This document shows positions 46,126 through 56,769 of a stretch of DNA of 64,000 bases, one piece after another. This DNA comes from Coniella vitis (taxonomy: Eukaryota; Ascomycota; Sordariomycetes; Diaporthales; Schizoparmaceae): contig WUJK01000015.1 of NCBI GenBank assembly GCA_011317545.1, forward strand, positions 1 through 64,000, written 5' to 3'. How positions within the stretch are numbered: the first letter of the stretch is position 1; every line of letters begins with the position of its first letter. The translations under genes were made by a program, and so were the position numbers. Under the pieces are notes generated by a model. The model had not been told where the DNA came from. It worked only from the letters and a program-made list of their open reading frames with translations, and did no database searches.

Positions 46126-47565
46126 ATGGCGAAAGAAACAAGCTTATCCTACGTCTTTGCCAAGAGACCAGTAGGCGATGTTGTACCAGGGGAGACGTTT
46201 CGCGCGGAGACCAGCCCAGCACCGACTGAGGCGGACTTGAAGGATGGTGAAGTCTTGCTCGAGGTGCACTACATTAGCCTCGACCCTTCCATGAGGATCT
46301 GGTTAAAAGGCAAGACAAATGGTCCGCCCAAGATGTAAAAATCTGCTAACATGAAGCAGACAAGCCTGGTTACCTGCCACCGCTGCAAATCGGCGAGACG
46401 ATGCGGAGTATCGGAGCCGGTGTTATTATTGCATCCAAGAATCCCAAGATCAATGTTGGTGACTGGGCCACAGGTTTCACTGGTTGGAGAGAAATCGTCA
46501 AGCTTGGCGCCCATGAGGTTACGCAGGCACCCAAAATCCCTGGCATCGAGCTGGCCGACTTCCTGGGTGCTGTTGGCGGCACCGGCCTGACTGCGTACCT
46601 GGGCCTCGAGAAGATCGGCAAGCCCAAAGCTGGTGACTTGGTGGTCGTCTCTGGAGCAGCTGGTGCCACCGGTTCTATGGTCGGACAAATTTGCAAGCTC
46701 AAGGGTTGCCGGGTTGTTGGCACAGCAGGCAGTGATGAAAAGTGTGCCTGGCTCCGGGAGCTTGGCTTCGACGTGGCGTTGAACTACAAGGCGCCCGATT
46801 TCCGTGAGCAGTTCTTGGAGGCAACCAAGGTAAGAACTATATTCGTCAACTAGGCTGGTACTTGTTCCTGATTTAATGTGCTGACCTAGGCCATAGGACA
46901 AAATCGACGTGTACTGGGACAACGGTAAGATTGTGTGAACGCAATGGTTAAAGCACCTGGCTGACTCCAATGTAGTGGGCGGTGAGATTCTTGACCTTGC
47001 CTTGGGCCAGTCCAAGCTCTATGGCCGCATTGTCGCCTGTGGATGTGAGTAACGTTGGCTATCATGATTACGAACTGCTCGATGTTGACACAAACCCCAG
47101 CCATCAGCACATACAACACCGACGGAGATGCAGCGGCACAGACCTTGGCAGTGAGTGGCGCTCTACTTTGGGCAAATCCCCTTGCCATGACGTGAGAACG
47201 AAAATGCTGACTGCCGCTGTAGAACTTGGGCCAGATTACCCAGAATCGCCTGCTGTAAGGACGCTTTCCAGGAGAGCACACGAGACAATAAAGCTAACAC
47301 CACTATGTAGCATGCAAGGCTTCATCGTCCTCGACTGGCGAGCTGACTGGCCAGAAGCGGCCAAGCAGCTGGCAACGTGGGTCGCCCAGGGCAAGATCCA
47401 GGCCAGGAAGACAGTCGTCAAGGGCGGCTTGCAGAAGGCAGAGCATGCCCTGGTGGATCTCTTCAAGGGCGCCAACACAGGTATGGTGACCGATCACTTC
47501 TGGGGTATTAGAAGCTGACATACGCTACAGGCAAACTCGTCGTCGAGGTCAAAGAGCTCCAGTAA
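46126..47565 (+). CDS. NADP-dependent MDR reductase (PTGR/LTB4DH-like)
   Basis: Eight exons, 46126-46309, 46360-46829, 46897-46924, 46976-47044, 47101-47150, 47223-47254, 47311-47480 and 47531-47565, encode 345 residues. It belongs to the zinc-free medium-chain reductases that reduce alpha,beta-unsaturated ketones and aldehydes. The N-terminal GroES-like fold has LLEVHYISLDPSMRIWL; the Rossmann fold has the NADPH loop SGAAGATGSMVGQ (160-171), then CRVVGTAGSDEKCAWLRELG and DKIDVYWDNVGGEILD. A C-terminal GFIVLDWRADWPEA and KLVVEVKELQ match the family. The first intron (46310-46359) needs a GC donor (AAAAG|GCAAGA) to give WLKDKPGYLPP. Eight exons in 1.4 kb is dense for a mould gene. Possible roles are detoxification of reactive carbonyls or metabolite tailoring. 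Confidence 0.9.
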
Positions 47566-48354
47566 ACCTTCAGGTACACGGTCAGGCTGAGATTCGCGCA
47601 GCGCCATGTTTGCCATGCTGAAACGAGGTTAGCGAGGCACCTCGAGGGACCGATGGAGTTAAAGACGCCAATATGTGCCTCCATAGCCGTCGAAAACCAT
47701 GTGTTTGAAAACGTAGAGCAATCCATGGATGCTCGAAGGACTGAGATCGGGACGCGTCTTTGGACGACGTGATTCGCAGCAAGCGAGGAACAGGGCACAT
47801 GAAGCATAGCAACTGTAAGAGCCAGCAAGCGGTATTTGAGGTAGAACGAGAATAGGATGACATGTTCAAGACATCTGCTTGAGCAAAACGCCAGTTTGAA
47901 TTATGTCAGAGAGAAACAACAAGCGACGATGGAAGCGTAGAGCGTGGGGCGGAAGAAGGAGGTGGGTCAGATTTACCAAGACCCCTTCTGCGCGCAGCAG
48001 ACCCCTCCCCGGGGGTGGTGCAGAAGCAAATGCTGTCTGCCAAGGCGACCCACGTCAATTTTCCAACGACACCCGCCCTCGTTTGTTTCTGAAGGCTAAG
48101 GCCATGTGATACTACTTTGAATCGCAACGAAGTCGCAGCAATACGTTCCAGCCTTGCATTGTCCATCAGGCGGTGTGACGAAGACCTCGATACACGAGGT
48201 GCCATTGTCCCTGCATCTTCTCTTGTCAATTTCGGGCCCCAAATCCTCGCCGAGAGTCAAGGCTATCCGACAGCGGCAACGCCACGAGCTCTACAATCGC
48301 CGGGTCCAGCGACAAATCTGCACACCTCAAACATCATAACATAGCAAGATCAGC
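47566..48354. other. Intergenic
   Basis: 789 bp between two plus-strand genes. Several short frames but nothing recognisable. Confidence 0.5.
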
Positions 48355-49106
48355 ATGCCCCAATCTATCCCAAACAGCCAGATTCGGTGCGGGCGTGGAG
48401 AGCACTGGCAGTCGGTGAGCCAAGTAGTTGCGGCGTACAGAAATCCCCGTGCTTCTTCTACTGGTTGCAACATGCGTCCGTTCTCGACAACGGATTCCAA
48501 AATGGCCCATGGCAGGAAAAATGCGACAAAGACCAAGGCCAACACAGGCACGGAAACTCGACAGTCCTCCTCAAGGTGGGCAGCCACTCCCAGCAATGGA
48601 GGGCAATCCTCGGCAACAGCAAGTCAAACCGCGACGTCAGACCCTCCGACACTCATAGATCGAGCCGGGATCAACTCTTCTAGCTTGCTGCGCAATCCGA
48701 CGTTTGATGCTTCCAGGTCAACCTCTGGGCCGTTATCCCAACTCGACTCGACTGTGAATGCGCCGAGAGTTGCTGCGCCGTCCTTGTCTAATCCAGAATC
48801 AGCGTCGCTTCCACCCCAGGAGTTCCCTCCAGTGAAGCCACGAGTCAGTACTTATAGTCTTCGGTACAAACAGGCTGCACGGAAATGGACATCAGCCATG
48901 ATAGCAATGCCCATCCTGATTGTGACCAGTTATTTTCTATACGATAGACGTGAGCAACTCTTCTCGCCTTGGGCTATGGTTTGTCGGAGAAAACGCTAAT
49001 GTGAGTGAATATAGTTGCACTGGGTCATCCTTCTAAGCTCCAAGAGCTACGGGAGCGCGCCCATGACAATGCAACTGGAGGAATGGGAGCCGATGGTACG
49101 AAATGA
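48355..49106 (+). CDS. Uncharacterised single-pass membrane protein
   Basis: Exons 48355-48949 and 49015-49106 give 228 residues. I do not recognise a named family. The first two thirds is Ser/Thr/Asn-rich and probably disordered. Near the end a basic patch (YSLRYKQAARKWTS) leads into one membrane helix at about 180-196 (AMIAMPILIVTSYFLYDR), continued after the intron by LALGHPSKLQELRERAHDN. The junction (AGA C|TT GCA) keeps phase and removes an in-frame stop. An N-terminus rich in Arg and Ser without acidic residues (if translation starts at Met40, MRPFSTTDSK) could be a mitochondrial presequence. The start is uncertain: 48355 or 48472. Confidence 0.68.
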
Positions 49107-50244
49107 GATACCGTAGCTTCCAAGATTTCCGGCTGATCATTCGCCCCCTCGCTGGCTGTTCAACCTCCCTCTGACAAGTAGACGCCGGCTCTTTCCTCTT
49201 ATGGTTAATGACACTGGCCTTTATGTTGCGGTTCTCGACGGCGTCATGATTATCATTTGTCGGACTTGCTCGCTGATGCACGAGCCAAATCCTTCAAAGA
49301 CGGACCATATACCTGCCTTGTTCCAGCCAGTATCTCACGAACCCAGTTGCGGAGTGGGAAGGCAGCCTGATGGCCACATTCAAATATGAACCCTGTTCGC
49401 CCACTGCTTGAAAGAATTGGTTAGCACAAGCTGACCTGCCCTGTGAATGTTGTGCTAACAAGTGTCTATACAACGCTTGATGAAAAATTCTCGCATTTTC
49501 TTTCCTTGTCGCGTGTATGATGTTAAGGCTTACAACCCTGATAATGACTGCGCAAGTAGTCAGTTGACGCATGTTGTCGAGGAAGCACCTTGACACCGGA
49601 GAGACGGGCTCAAGAAGCGTGGCTTACTTCGTCGATGCAAATGATGAGCGTGTGCGTTATCGAGCGCTTCATGCAGTGCATTGCCTTTATCGGGGAGGCA
49701 GCAGCTCTGGCAGTCCAAACCTCGGAAATACGAACGCTGTCGGAAACCAGAGTATTGGCCAGATCGATAAGCTGGCCGTTACAGGCCGGGAACTGATGCG
49801 CCGGTCACTTTGGGATCCATCAATACATCCAAGGACAGCATGCGACCTGCCAATTAGACCGCTACTAATTTCAAGCACACTGCGTCATCTTGACAACCTT
49901 CATATTCCCATACGCTACCCCGTCTGAAATACTGGTTGTCGCACCCAGAAGCCAATGTTACGCTGCTCGGTGCCGATCCGGCCAGATTGCTAGATCGCAA
50001 AGCTAAGGAAGGAATAAAAAAGGATTGTTATCGGATAATCGGCACACAATCGGCAACCACTACTCAGACCGCTCAAGACTCAAAACAGCTGTCCGGGGAT
50101 TGCAATTCCATTCTTTTCTCTTTCAGAAGCAAGAGAGCCGAGTTAGCAGACTCTGTCTTCTTATCGGCAGGCACAGCGTGGTTCTGTGCCCGAAATTCCT
50201 GCTAATTTCCATATCACGAGTTGCACACAAAAAGTACCAGTGCC
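49107..50244. other. Intergenic
   Basis: 1.1 kb, plus-strand gene on each side. Holds the promoter of the MFS gene. No gene supported. Confidence 0.55.
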
Positions 50245-51942
50245 ATGGCTGCAGCGGAAGATGGTAGTACCAGGCGCTCAAGTGGCGAAAGCTTGAGCGA
50301 AGAAGTACCTACAACTGCTGATGATGTCGCTGCCGAAGCAATTGAAGAGGAGGAATTTCCAAAAACCAAGAATGAAGCCACGAGTTGGACCAGCTCGACA
50401 CATCGAAAGCCGCAAGACGAAACGCAGCCCAACGGCGCCGGTTTGGCTCGACCGCCTACCAACGAGGAAGCGGTGTACTCTGTGATTCCAAACAAACAAA
50501 GAGTTGTTATCATCCTCCTTGTATCGGTTTCGGGCTTGCTCTCGCCTCTCACGGGGTCCATTTACCTACCCGCGCTCAACCAAATTGCCGAAGACCTCAA
50601 TGTTACGACATCTCTCGTCAATTTGAGCATCACGACCTACCAGATCTTCCAGGGAATTGCGCCATCCTTCATCGGAACCTTATCTGATGTCAAGGGCCGC
50701 CGCCCAGCCTATATAGTCACATTTTCGATATACCTGATTGCCAATCTCGCGCTCGCTTTGCAAAATAGCTATCCAGCGCTCATGGTGCTGCGCTGCTTGC
50801 AATCTGCAGGCAGCTCGGCCACGATAGCTCTCGGTTCAGCAACCGTGGCCGACATGGTGACGAGGGCTGAGAGAGGATCATGGCTCGGTTACACCACATT
50901 GGGAATCTCTCTTGGGCCTGCATTGGGCCCGGTGATTGGCGGTCTACTCAACGAGTATTTGAATTGGCACTGGATCTTCTGGTTCTTGCTCATCTTCAGT
51001 GCCGTCATTACCATTCTCATGATCACTATCCTCCCAGAAACAGGGCGGGCGGTCGTAGGCAACAACAGCATACAGCCTCCAAAGTGGAACCTAAGCGTGT
51101 TGCAATGGTGGCGTCTCAGGCAGGGCAAGCCAATGAATGGCGGTGCCCAGGACTACGTCGAGGACCGCTCGACCATTGCGAAGCCAAGAAAACGTCCCAG
51201 CCCGCTCTCGTCCCTGCGTATTCTCAGGGAGCGCGAGGGCGGCATCACCCTAGGCTTTGGAGGCATTTTCTTCGCCGGCTACTTCATGGTTTTGACAACG
51301 CTGTCTGAAGAACTCACAAAGCGGTTCGGGTTTTCGTCAGCCATCACCGGTGTTTGCTACCTACCGCTGGCTATAGGCTCTCTGCTGTCCCGATTCGTGG
51401 CAGGCCGGCTCTTCGACATGAACTTTCGCCGCCATGCGCGCCTCCTCGGTCTCTCCTTGGACCTCTCGCGACAGCAAAAGATTGAAGTCTTTCCGATTGA
51501 ACGCATCAGGCTCGAAGTGTGCATCCCGCTCGTCTACATCTCGTGTGGCACAGTGCTTGCCTACGCGTGGACAATGGAGTCGCGGTCCAGCCTAGCCGGG
51601 ATTGAAGTCTCGCTGTTCTTCCTCGGCCTGTTCTTCAGCGGCGCGCAGCAGGGCTTCAACACGCTCGTTGTTGACACGCACTCTGACATCCCCGCCACGG
51701 CGACAGCGGCCAATAACTTGTTTCGGTGCCTCATCAGCGCGGGTGCTGTGGCGATTGCACCGTTCTTGATTGCAAAAATCGGGATTGGGTTCACGGGCGT
51801 CTTTATCAGCGGGGTGTGGCTGTGTTTTAGCCCGTTGCTGTGGCTTGTCTTGTTGCGTGGCGAGAAGTGGAGGGAGGACCTCAAGGCGAAGCAGGATAAG
51901 AAGGATGCAGAGAAAGCTAAGAAGGAAGGCCAGGGTGTTTGA
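50245..51942 (+). CDS. MFS multidrug transporter (DHA1, Qdr-like)
   Basis: A single exon of 565 residues. The ATG at 50245 (MAAAEDGSTRRSS) is used; the frame is open from a TTG eight codons earlier. A long acidic, charged N-terminus of about 85 residues precedes the first helix (VVIILLVSVSGLLSPLTGSI). Conserved motifs are YLPALNQIAEDLNVTTSLVN, motif A in GTLSDVKGRRPAYI and the motif C-like GYTTLGISLGPALGPVIGGL. A central loop of about 60 residues carries SLRILREREGGITLGFGG. The tail is Lys-rich (KAKQDKKDAEKAKKEGQ). The family exports drugs and organic cations by proton antiport. It differs from the MFS gene at 33.4 kb in gene structure and N-terminal motif, so the two are not recent duplicates. 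Confidence 0.9.
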   Translation: MAAAEDGSTRRSSGESLSEEVPTTADDVAAEAIEEEEFPKTKNEATSWTSSTHRKPQDETQPNGAGLARPPTNEEAVYSVIPNKQRVVIILLVSVSGLLSPLTGSIYLPALNQIAEDLNVTTSLVNLSITTYQIFQGIAPSFIGTLSDVKGRRPAYIVTFSIYLIANLALALQNSYPALMVLRCLQSAGSSATIALGSATVADMVTRAERGSWLGYTTLGISLGPALGPVIGGLLNEYLNWHWIFWFLLIFSAVITILMITILPETGRAVVGNNSIQPPKWNLSVLQWWRLRQGKPMNGGAQDYVEDRSTIAKPRKRPSPLSSLRILREREGGITLGFGGIFFAGYFMVLTTLSEELTKRFGFSSAITGVCYLPLAIGSLLSRFVAGRLFDMNFRRHARLLGLSLDLSRQQKIEVFPIERIRLEVCIPLVYISCGTVLAYAWTMESRSSLAGIEVSLFFLGLFFSGAQQGFNTLVVDTHSDIPATATAANNLFRCLISAGAVAIAPFLIAKIGIGFTGVFISGVWLCFSPLLWLVLLRGEKWREDLKAKQDKKDAEKAKKEGQGV

Positions 51943-52729
51943 GTGCTTGTGCTATATTAATGAGTACAGCGCTGGTTCGCGGGTCGGTGTTATAGAAGGG
52001 GCTCTACGCATTTGATAGAAAACAAGCGCATTAGTCTATGAGACTGATGTTCTCAAATAATCAGAAGTTATGAATTAAATTATGCATCAAAGCACCGTCT
52101 CTTCTGGTCGATTTGGTATGTGTGGTTTGCAACTGATCTCGGCTGCGTTGGAGGTGATTGAAACACGGGATTGGTTGGTTTGTATATCTGCGGCACACCC
52201 ACGCCAAATTAAAGGTTCAACATTTGTTCTGCATCGCAGTTGACAAAGATTCGTCTTGATAAAGGCTTGACAATCAATAATTTGACCCCCAGGCTATTGT
52301 TTGCTTGTTGTGTGTTATGCCTGGACCTGCTTCTCTAGGTGCTCGGTTCATAGTAGAGTGTGCGAACGCGGTAGCAATGTGCCGTACATTGCGTATTACC
52401 AGGGCAGATCCTCACAGTGATGGCAAGTTGAGGGCAATCAAAGTGATCAAGATGGTCGCTGCTCAGGGTATGCAAGGGGGAACTTCTCAAACTGCTCTGG
52501 AGGAAATCATCGGTGTTTGAAGGAGGTGTTCCTTAAGATCCTCCCACAAACGGATAAGCAAGGCCCAGCCAGGGTGGACAGACAGATAGATGTAAACGCT
52601 CTCAAAAAGGCCAGTTTCAGAACAGTAACCGTGGTTGCGAACCCCCTTGGGAAATGACACGCTGCCAATGAGAGCCTGTTTACATCCTCGAACCATGAAT
52701 ATCGGTGCGTTTTCTCTCTACGTTTTCTG
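51943..52729. other. Intergenic between convergent genes
   Basis: 787 bp between the 3' ends of the MFS gene and the first beta-trefoil gene. Nothing seen. Confidence 0.55.
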
Positions 52730-53435
52730 TTACACCCGAGAGTTTGAAAGATTCACCCTCTCAAGCACTTCGTTGAGCAGGCTGACGTCCTCGCTGCTCA
52801 AATGCTCGCGAGCACTGCTGGACATCCCCGAGGACCCAACGAGCACCTCTGTGAACTCCCATAAATCACCACCAGTCTTGGTCTCCATCAAGACTTTATT
52901 GCCCTCAAACTCCCCACACATTACTTTCCACAGCTCGTCTTCCGAATTGTGATGCTTAATGAGGATATAATGGGCCCCGCACGGGGCCAAACGCACAGTA
53001 AAGTACTCCAACGCTGTGTGATGAGGCACAACAGCGTGAATCAGATGGTTGTATTCTTCCAGCTCGTGACCGAGGTACGTGCCAGATACGGTGTTTTGGA
53101 AGCCTAGCCAGCCATCCGTCTCGACACACTCCCAGAACCAACCGCCGCCCGGTGCGGCATCGGCGGCCTGCAGCGTGACTTGTCCTGCAACGAGCGAGAG
53201 CAGCTGGCGCGTCTCGACGTGACGGATCTTGTAGGTCTTGCCGCTTTGGGGTCCGATGGGGAAGCCGTGTGGGACAGGCTGGATTTCTGTGTACTCGGTT
53301 CGGGGCGTCATGATGTTGTAGCCGGTTGTGAATGTGGAGGTTGAGTTTCCTGAGAATAAGTTAGATTGATTCCCTGTGACTTGATGTTGAGTATGTGATA
53401 GGAAGGAAGACAAGAGACATCTTACTGCGTGACAT
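52730..53435 (-). CDS. Beta-trefoil (fascin/ricin-like fold) protein A
   Basis: Exons 53435-53426 and 53349-52730 give 209 residues. The first exon is only 10 nt (ATG TCA CGC A), joined to GA AAC to read MSRRNSTSTFTTG. The rest has the look of a beta-trefoil: QSGKTYKIRHVETRQLLSLV, CVETDGWLGFQNTVSGTYLG, LAPCGAHYILIKH and GDLWEFTEVLVGS, i.e. repeats of a strand, an aromatic and a short turn. There is no signal peptide or membrane helix. Similar small proteins are scattered in ascomycete genomes without known function. It is head to head with a paralogue at 54.0 kb that has the same gene structure. An alternative start is the ATG in TGYNIMTPRT (about 53310). Confidence 0.75.
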
Positions 53436-54046
53436 TACTCGAGGCGGGAATTAGTTCAACGAAGGAGTAGATTTGTTGCAATCGCAAAGCATGTTTTGTG
53501 GCAGGTTGCAATACAACGAGGAATCGAGCGCTCTTGTTTGGTGTGTCATTCCTGGGCCCTCTGCTGGCTATCTGGTAGTATTCGGCCTGCCTGTTGCAAG
53601 CAGATGACTTTCAGACGCACCGGCGAGTTGCAGATATCCGAGCTGACAACGCATTAGGAGGCCTTGTGAATGCTTCTGATCAAAAGCGGTGTCAAAGACA
53701 AATGTGTTTGCAATCTTGGACGGCCTCTTGCTTGAGCCGTCATATTATTGGTGTATTGCTTATGCACGGAAGATCACAGTCAATGGGTCTGCATGCAATA
53801 TGTCGGAGGCCCGTCGAACCAATTTATGACCTGTTTACGGCAAAAGCATAACAAACGGAGAGCCAGATCAGAACAAACAACATACTTGCACCTATTATTT
53901 CCCCAGGCCTTGCCATTGCAGGTTATAAACGAGTATTTCACCACCTGAACTCATCTCCAAGTCTACATAGTATAGTCTTGTCAGACCCGTATCTCTCTCT
54001 ACGAAGACCAGTGCAAGCTCTCCCTCAGGCATACATCGTATCGACA
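53436..54046. promoter_or_regulatory. Shared divergent promoter of the beta-trefoil pair
   Basis: 611 bp between the two start codons. No clear TATA box at the expected distance on either side. An open frame on the minus strand runs through the right part and into gene B (see findings). Confidence 0.5.
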
Positions 54047-54681
54047 ATGTCTCGCCGTAAGAAGCCCCAAGCCCCAACAAATCGTATTTGATTTGCTCAG
54101 CAATGTTCACAGGCACATCGTGGTCTGGGTCTATGACCACTGCTGGCATAGATACCCCAAAGACCGAACGCACCCCGAAATATGGTCCGCGCACTTTGGA
54201 TCATGGTGTTCAGCCCGGAAAGCTATACTATATTCTATCTCGTGACACCAGAGAGGTGGTGACGCTTGCAGAAGGACAGGTGAAGCTTGAAGCGGAGGAT
54301 ACGCAACCCCAACTGGGAAACATCTGGGTTTGTGTTGAAAAAGACGGCTTTTTGGGATTTCGCAACTGCGTGTCTGGAACATATCTGGGCCACGATGGCG
54401 GAGGACTGATGATCGCAAAGGCTGGTCAACACCGCGAATGGGAAAGCTTCTGTGTGCGCCAGGCACCGTGCGGAGCCTACTACATTCTGGTTGTGAAGCG
54501 AGCGTGGTTCGGGTCCCAACTGTGGCAACTGGCGCGAAAGGCCCAGACTTTGACCGCAACCAGGTATGGTGAAAGTGATGATAGGTGGGAATTCGAGCAG
54601 GTCGTTGCCCGCCCCAGCGAGCAGGTTGCTGAACTGGACGCTCTGCTGGAAAAATGGTCAGCGACGAGCTCCGCAAGCTAG
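54047..54681 (+). CDS. Beta-trefoil (fascin/ricin-like fold) protein B
   Basis: Paralogue of protein A on the opposite strand. Exon 1 is 54047-54056 (ATG TCT CGC C) and exon 2 is best placed at 54113-54681, giving 192 residues beginning MSRRTSWSGSM; an acceptor at 54100 would add four residues (intron of 44 nt against 56 nt). Shared landmarks with A are VCVEKDGFLGFRNCVSGTYL, RQAPCGAYYILVVKR, SQLWQLARK and DDRWEFEQVVARPSEQVAEL. The Cys in APCG and the GTYLGH turn are identical in both. No secretion signal. Function unknown; a cytosolic carbohydrate- or actin-binding role is conceivable for the fold. Confidence 0.75.
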
Positions 54682-55347
54682 TGGCCGATTACCTGTAACT
54701 TGCCTGACTCTTGGGAAGTCAAGGAGCAAAAGCCTGGCGTCTTGAAGGAATAGGACATCGATTTTGAGCTGTTGTCCTTTGATGAATGTTACTTCGCCGT
54801 TTGTTAGCGTGTTGTTGCCGTGATTGCTGGGAGTCGGAGTGCAGCCATGAGCAGCTTCGCAAGAGACTGTTTGTTTGTTTGTTTGTTGCGGCCGTTGTCC
54901 AACAAGGGAGGAGCAGTCCCGCAAGCGCTAGCGCCAGCACTCGCCGCCTCCTTCCCCATCTCCAGGTCTAGACAGCAATGGTGGGCAGTAGTGGGCAAGA
55001 TGAATCAGTAGTCTTCAGCCCTGGTTTCTATCAGCACGACAACCACAACCGACAAGTCTCTGCATTGCATCCGTGCCCTCTCCTCCCGAGAGTATCACGC
55101 ACGAACGGCTTGCTCCACAGTCTCACAGCCTCACCCCAAACCCTTGTCTTTGATGTGGGTGATACGGTAGAGTCTGCCCGGCCTGTGACCCGCGGCCTGG
55201 ACACCAATCGTTGGTAAAGTGCACATTCCAGTTCGCCATGTGTATTCTTGATTATTATATTAATTATGTATCTTATTTTAGGGTGACTAGCGACTGTACA
55301 ACCGCCCGTTCTTTTTATGTCTTATTTATCTGCACGCCGGCAGAAGC
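54682..55347. other. Intergenic between convergent genes
   Basis: 666 bp between the 3' ends of beta-trefoil gene B and the nucleoside permease gene. Contains a short TTTG repeat (about five units, 54867-54886). No gene. Confidence 0.55.
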
Positions 55348-56769
55348 TTATGCGCTGGGACTGGGGGCTCTGACCTTCATCATAGGAAGGCCCTGAGCAG
55401 CCTTCCAGCCCTGCAGACCCCTCCGCCTCTTGGACTCGACCGCCCGCTTCAGCTTGGCGTGCTTGGGAGCCTCCACGTCGCGCTTCTCCAGATCGCCCGT
55501 CTCTCCGTCAGGCAGCACGCCGGTGCCGTTGGTCAGAGAGCCCGAGCCAAAGTCGGGCTCGCCGCCCAGCGATCCAAAAACATCGCCAATGTAGTTGGAA
55601 GGCACCACGCCCTTCTTGAAGGTCGATTCCCAGCCGTCCAGGACACCCTTGAGAATCTCAACACCTGCGTTGAAGATGTTGTCAATGGCAATCTCGAAGC
55701 CGTCCTGGTCCATGATGAGCAGGTGGTCGTAGGCCGACACGCCTGGTGGAGCACGGTCAAAGTCGGAGCCAGTACGCATCAGAATGATGCGGGCAAAGTC
55801 GACCAGGCCCTCGATAGCCAAGCGAACCATGACCTCGAGGGTAGCATTGTCTTCCTGGGCGGTCATGCAGTAGTGGCCGGATCCATTGGTCCAGAGTGTC
55901 GTGGTGTTGTCGAATGCTCCGGCCAGCAAGTTGCCAGAGTAGTAGACATCGCTGGTTGCCGTGTCGCAGAGGACTACGCTGGGCGGCAGAGTACCAGCTG
56001 TGAAGTTCTCGCTGCTGGCTGCGTAGCGCTCACGGTACGCGGCTGCGGTGGGGTTGTCGCTGAGGTTAGCCTTGGAGGCGAAGCCGTAGGCGAGTTGACG
56101 CAGGTCCTCGTTCAGCTCAAACACCTCAGTGCCGTACCACTCGCCGGGAAACGTGTTGGGGAGGTACGTGTCAAAACCAAAGTAACCTGTCGTGAAGTTC
56201 TCAGGCATCTCACGAGCGTCGAACTCGTATTGCAGGGCGACCTGCACAGCATACCGGGAGAGGGCCACGCCACCGAGCGTGCTCCATTCAGGGCTGACAC
56301 CAGCAATACCAGCAATCATAAAGTACGTCGAGGTCAGGTCGAACTTGCCGGAAAGCACGAGCGACGAAATGGTGGTCGCAGCGTTGATCTCAGATTCGCC
56401 CGTGGTGACCTGGCAGATCTGCAGATCTTCTGTGCAGTGAACGTGGGGAAACAGCATGGAGAGGCCCGGCGCGGAAATGTTGACGGCCAAAAGGTCGCCC
56501 AGGCCACTGCTAGGCAGGTTCTCATACCAGATGTCGGCCTCAGGGCTGAACTGCCAAGGATGTTAGCACGATGCCATGTGAAACTCGAAGCCGCTTGAAG
56601 CACCGGGGCGGATAACAAGACGAACCATGCTGATGATGAAGAATTTGGGAGCAATCTTGCGATGGCTAGCCTTTGCGCCAGAGGATCTGGGAATGTGGCT
56701 CGTGGCAGCAGCAGCTGCCAACTGAGCTGTGGCCAGCAGTGCTGGAGCAAGCGCAGACAAGAAGCGCAT
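55348..56769 (-). CDS. Purine nucleoside permease (NUP family)
   Basis: Exons 56769-56626 and 56550-55348 give 448 residues. The start (MRFLSALAPALLATAQLAAA) is a signal peptide. The body matches the fungal NUP family: KIAPKFFIISMFSPEADIWY over the junction, HVHCTEDLQICQVTTGESEI, TSTYFMIAGIAGVSPEWSTL, NTTTLWTNGSGHYCMTAQED and LIMDQDGFEIAIDNIFNAGV. In Candida the founding member was reported to carry purine nucleosides; the fold resembles nucleoside phosphorylases, and there is no multi-helix bundle here, so a secreted or surface nucleoside-processing role is as likely as transport. The C-terminus beyond about residue 395 is strongly basic (LEKRDVEAPKHAKLKR and ESKRRRG). The intron donor GTTCGT is weak. 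Confidence 0.88.

Noticed and set aside
55459..56598. 380-codon plus-strand frame opposite the nucleoside permease
   Set aside because: Antisense shadow; Val/Gly/Arg-rich with no recognisable fold.
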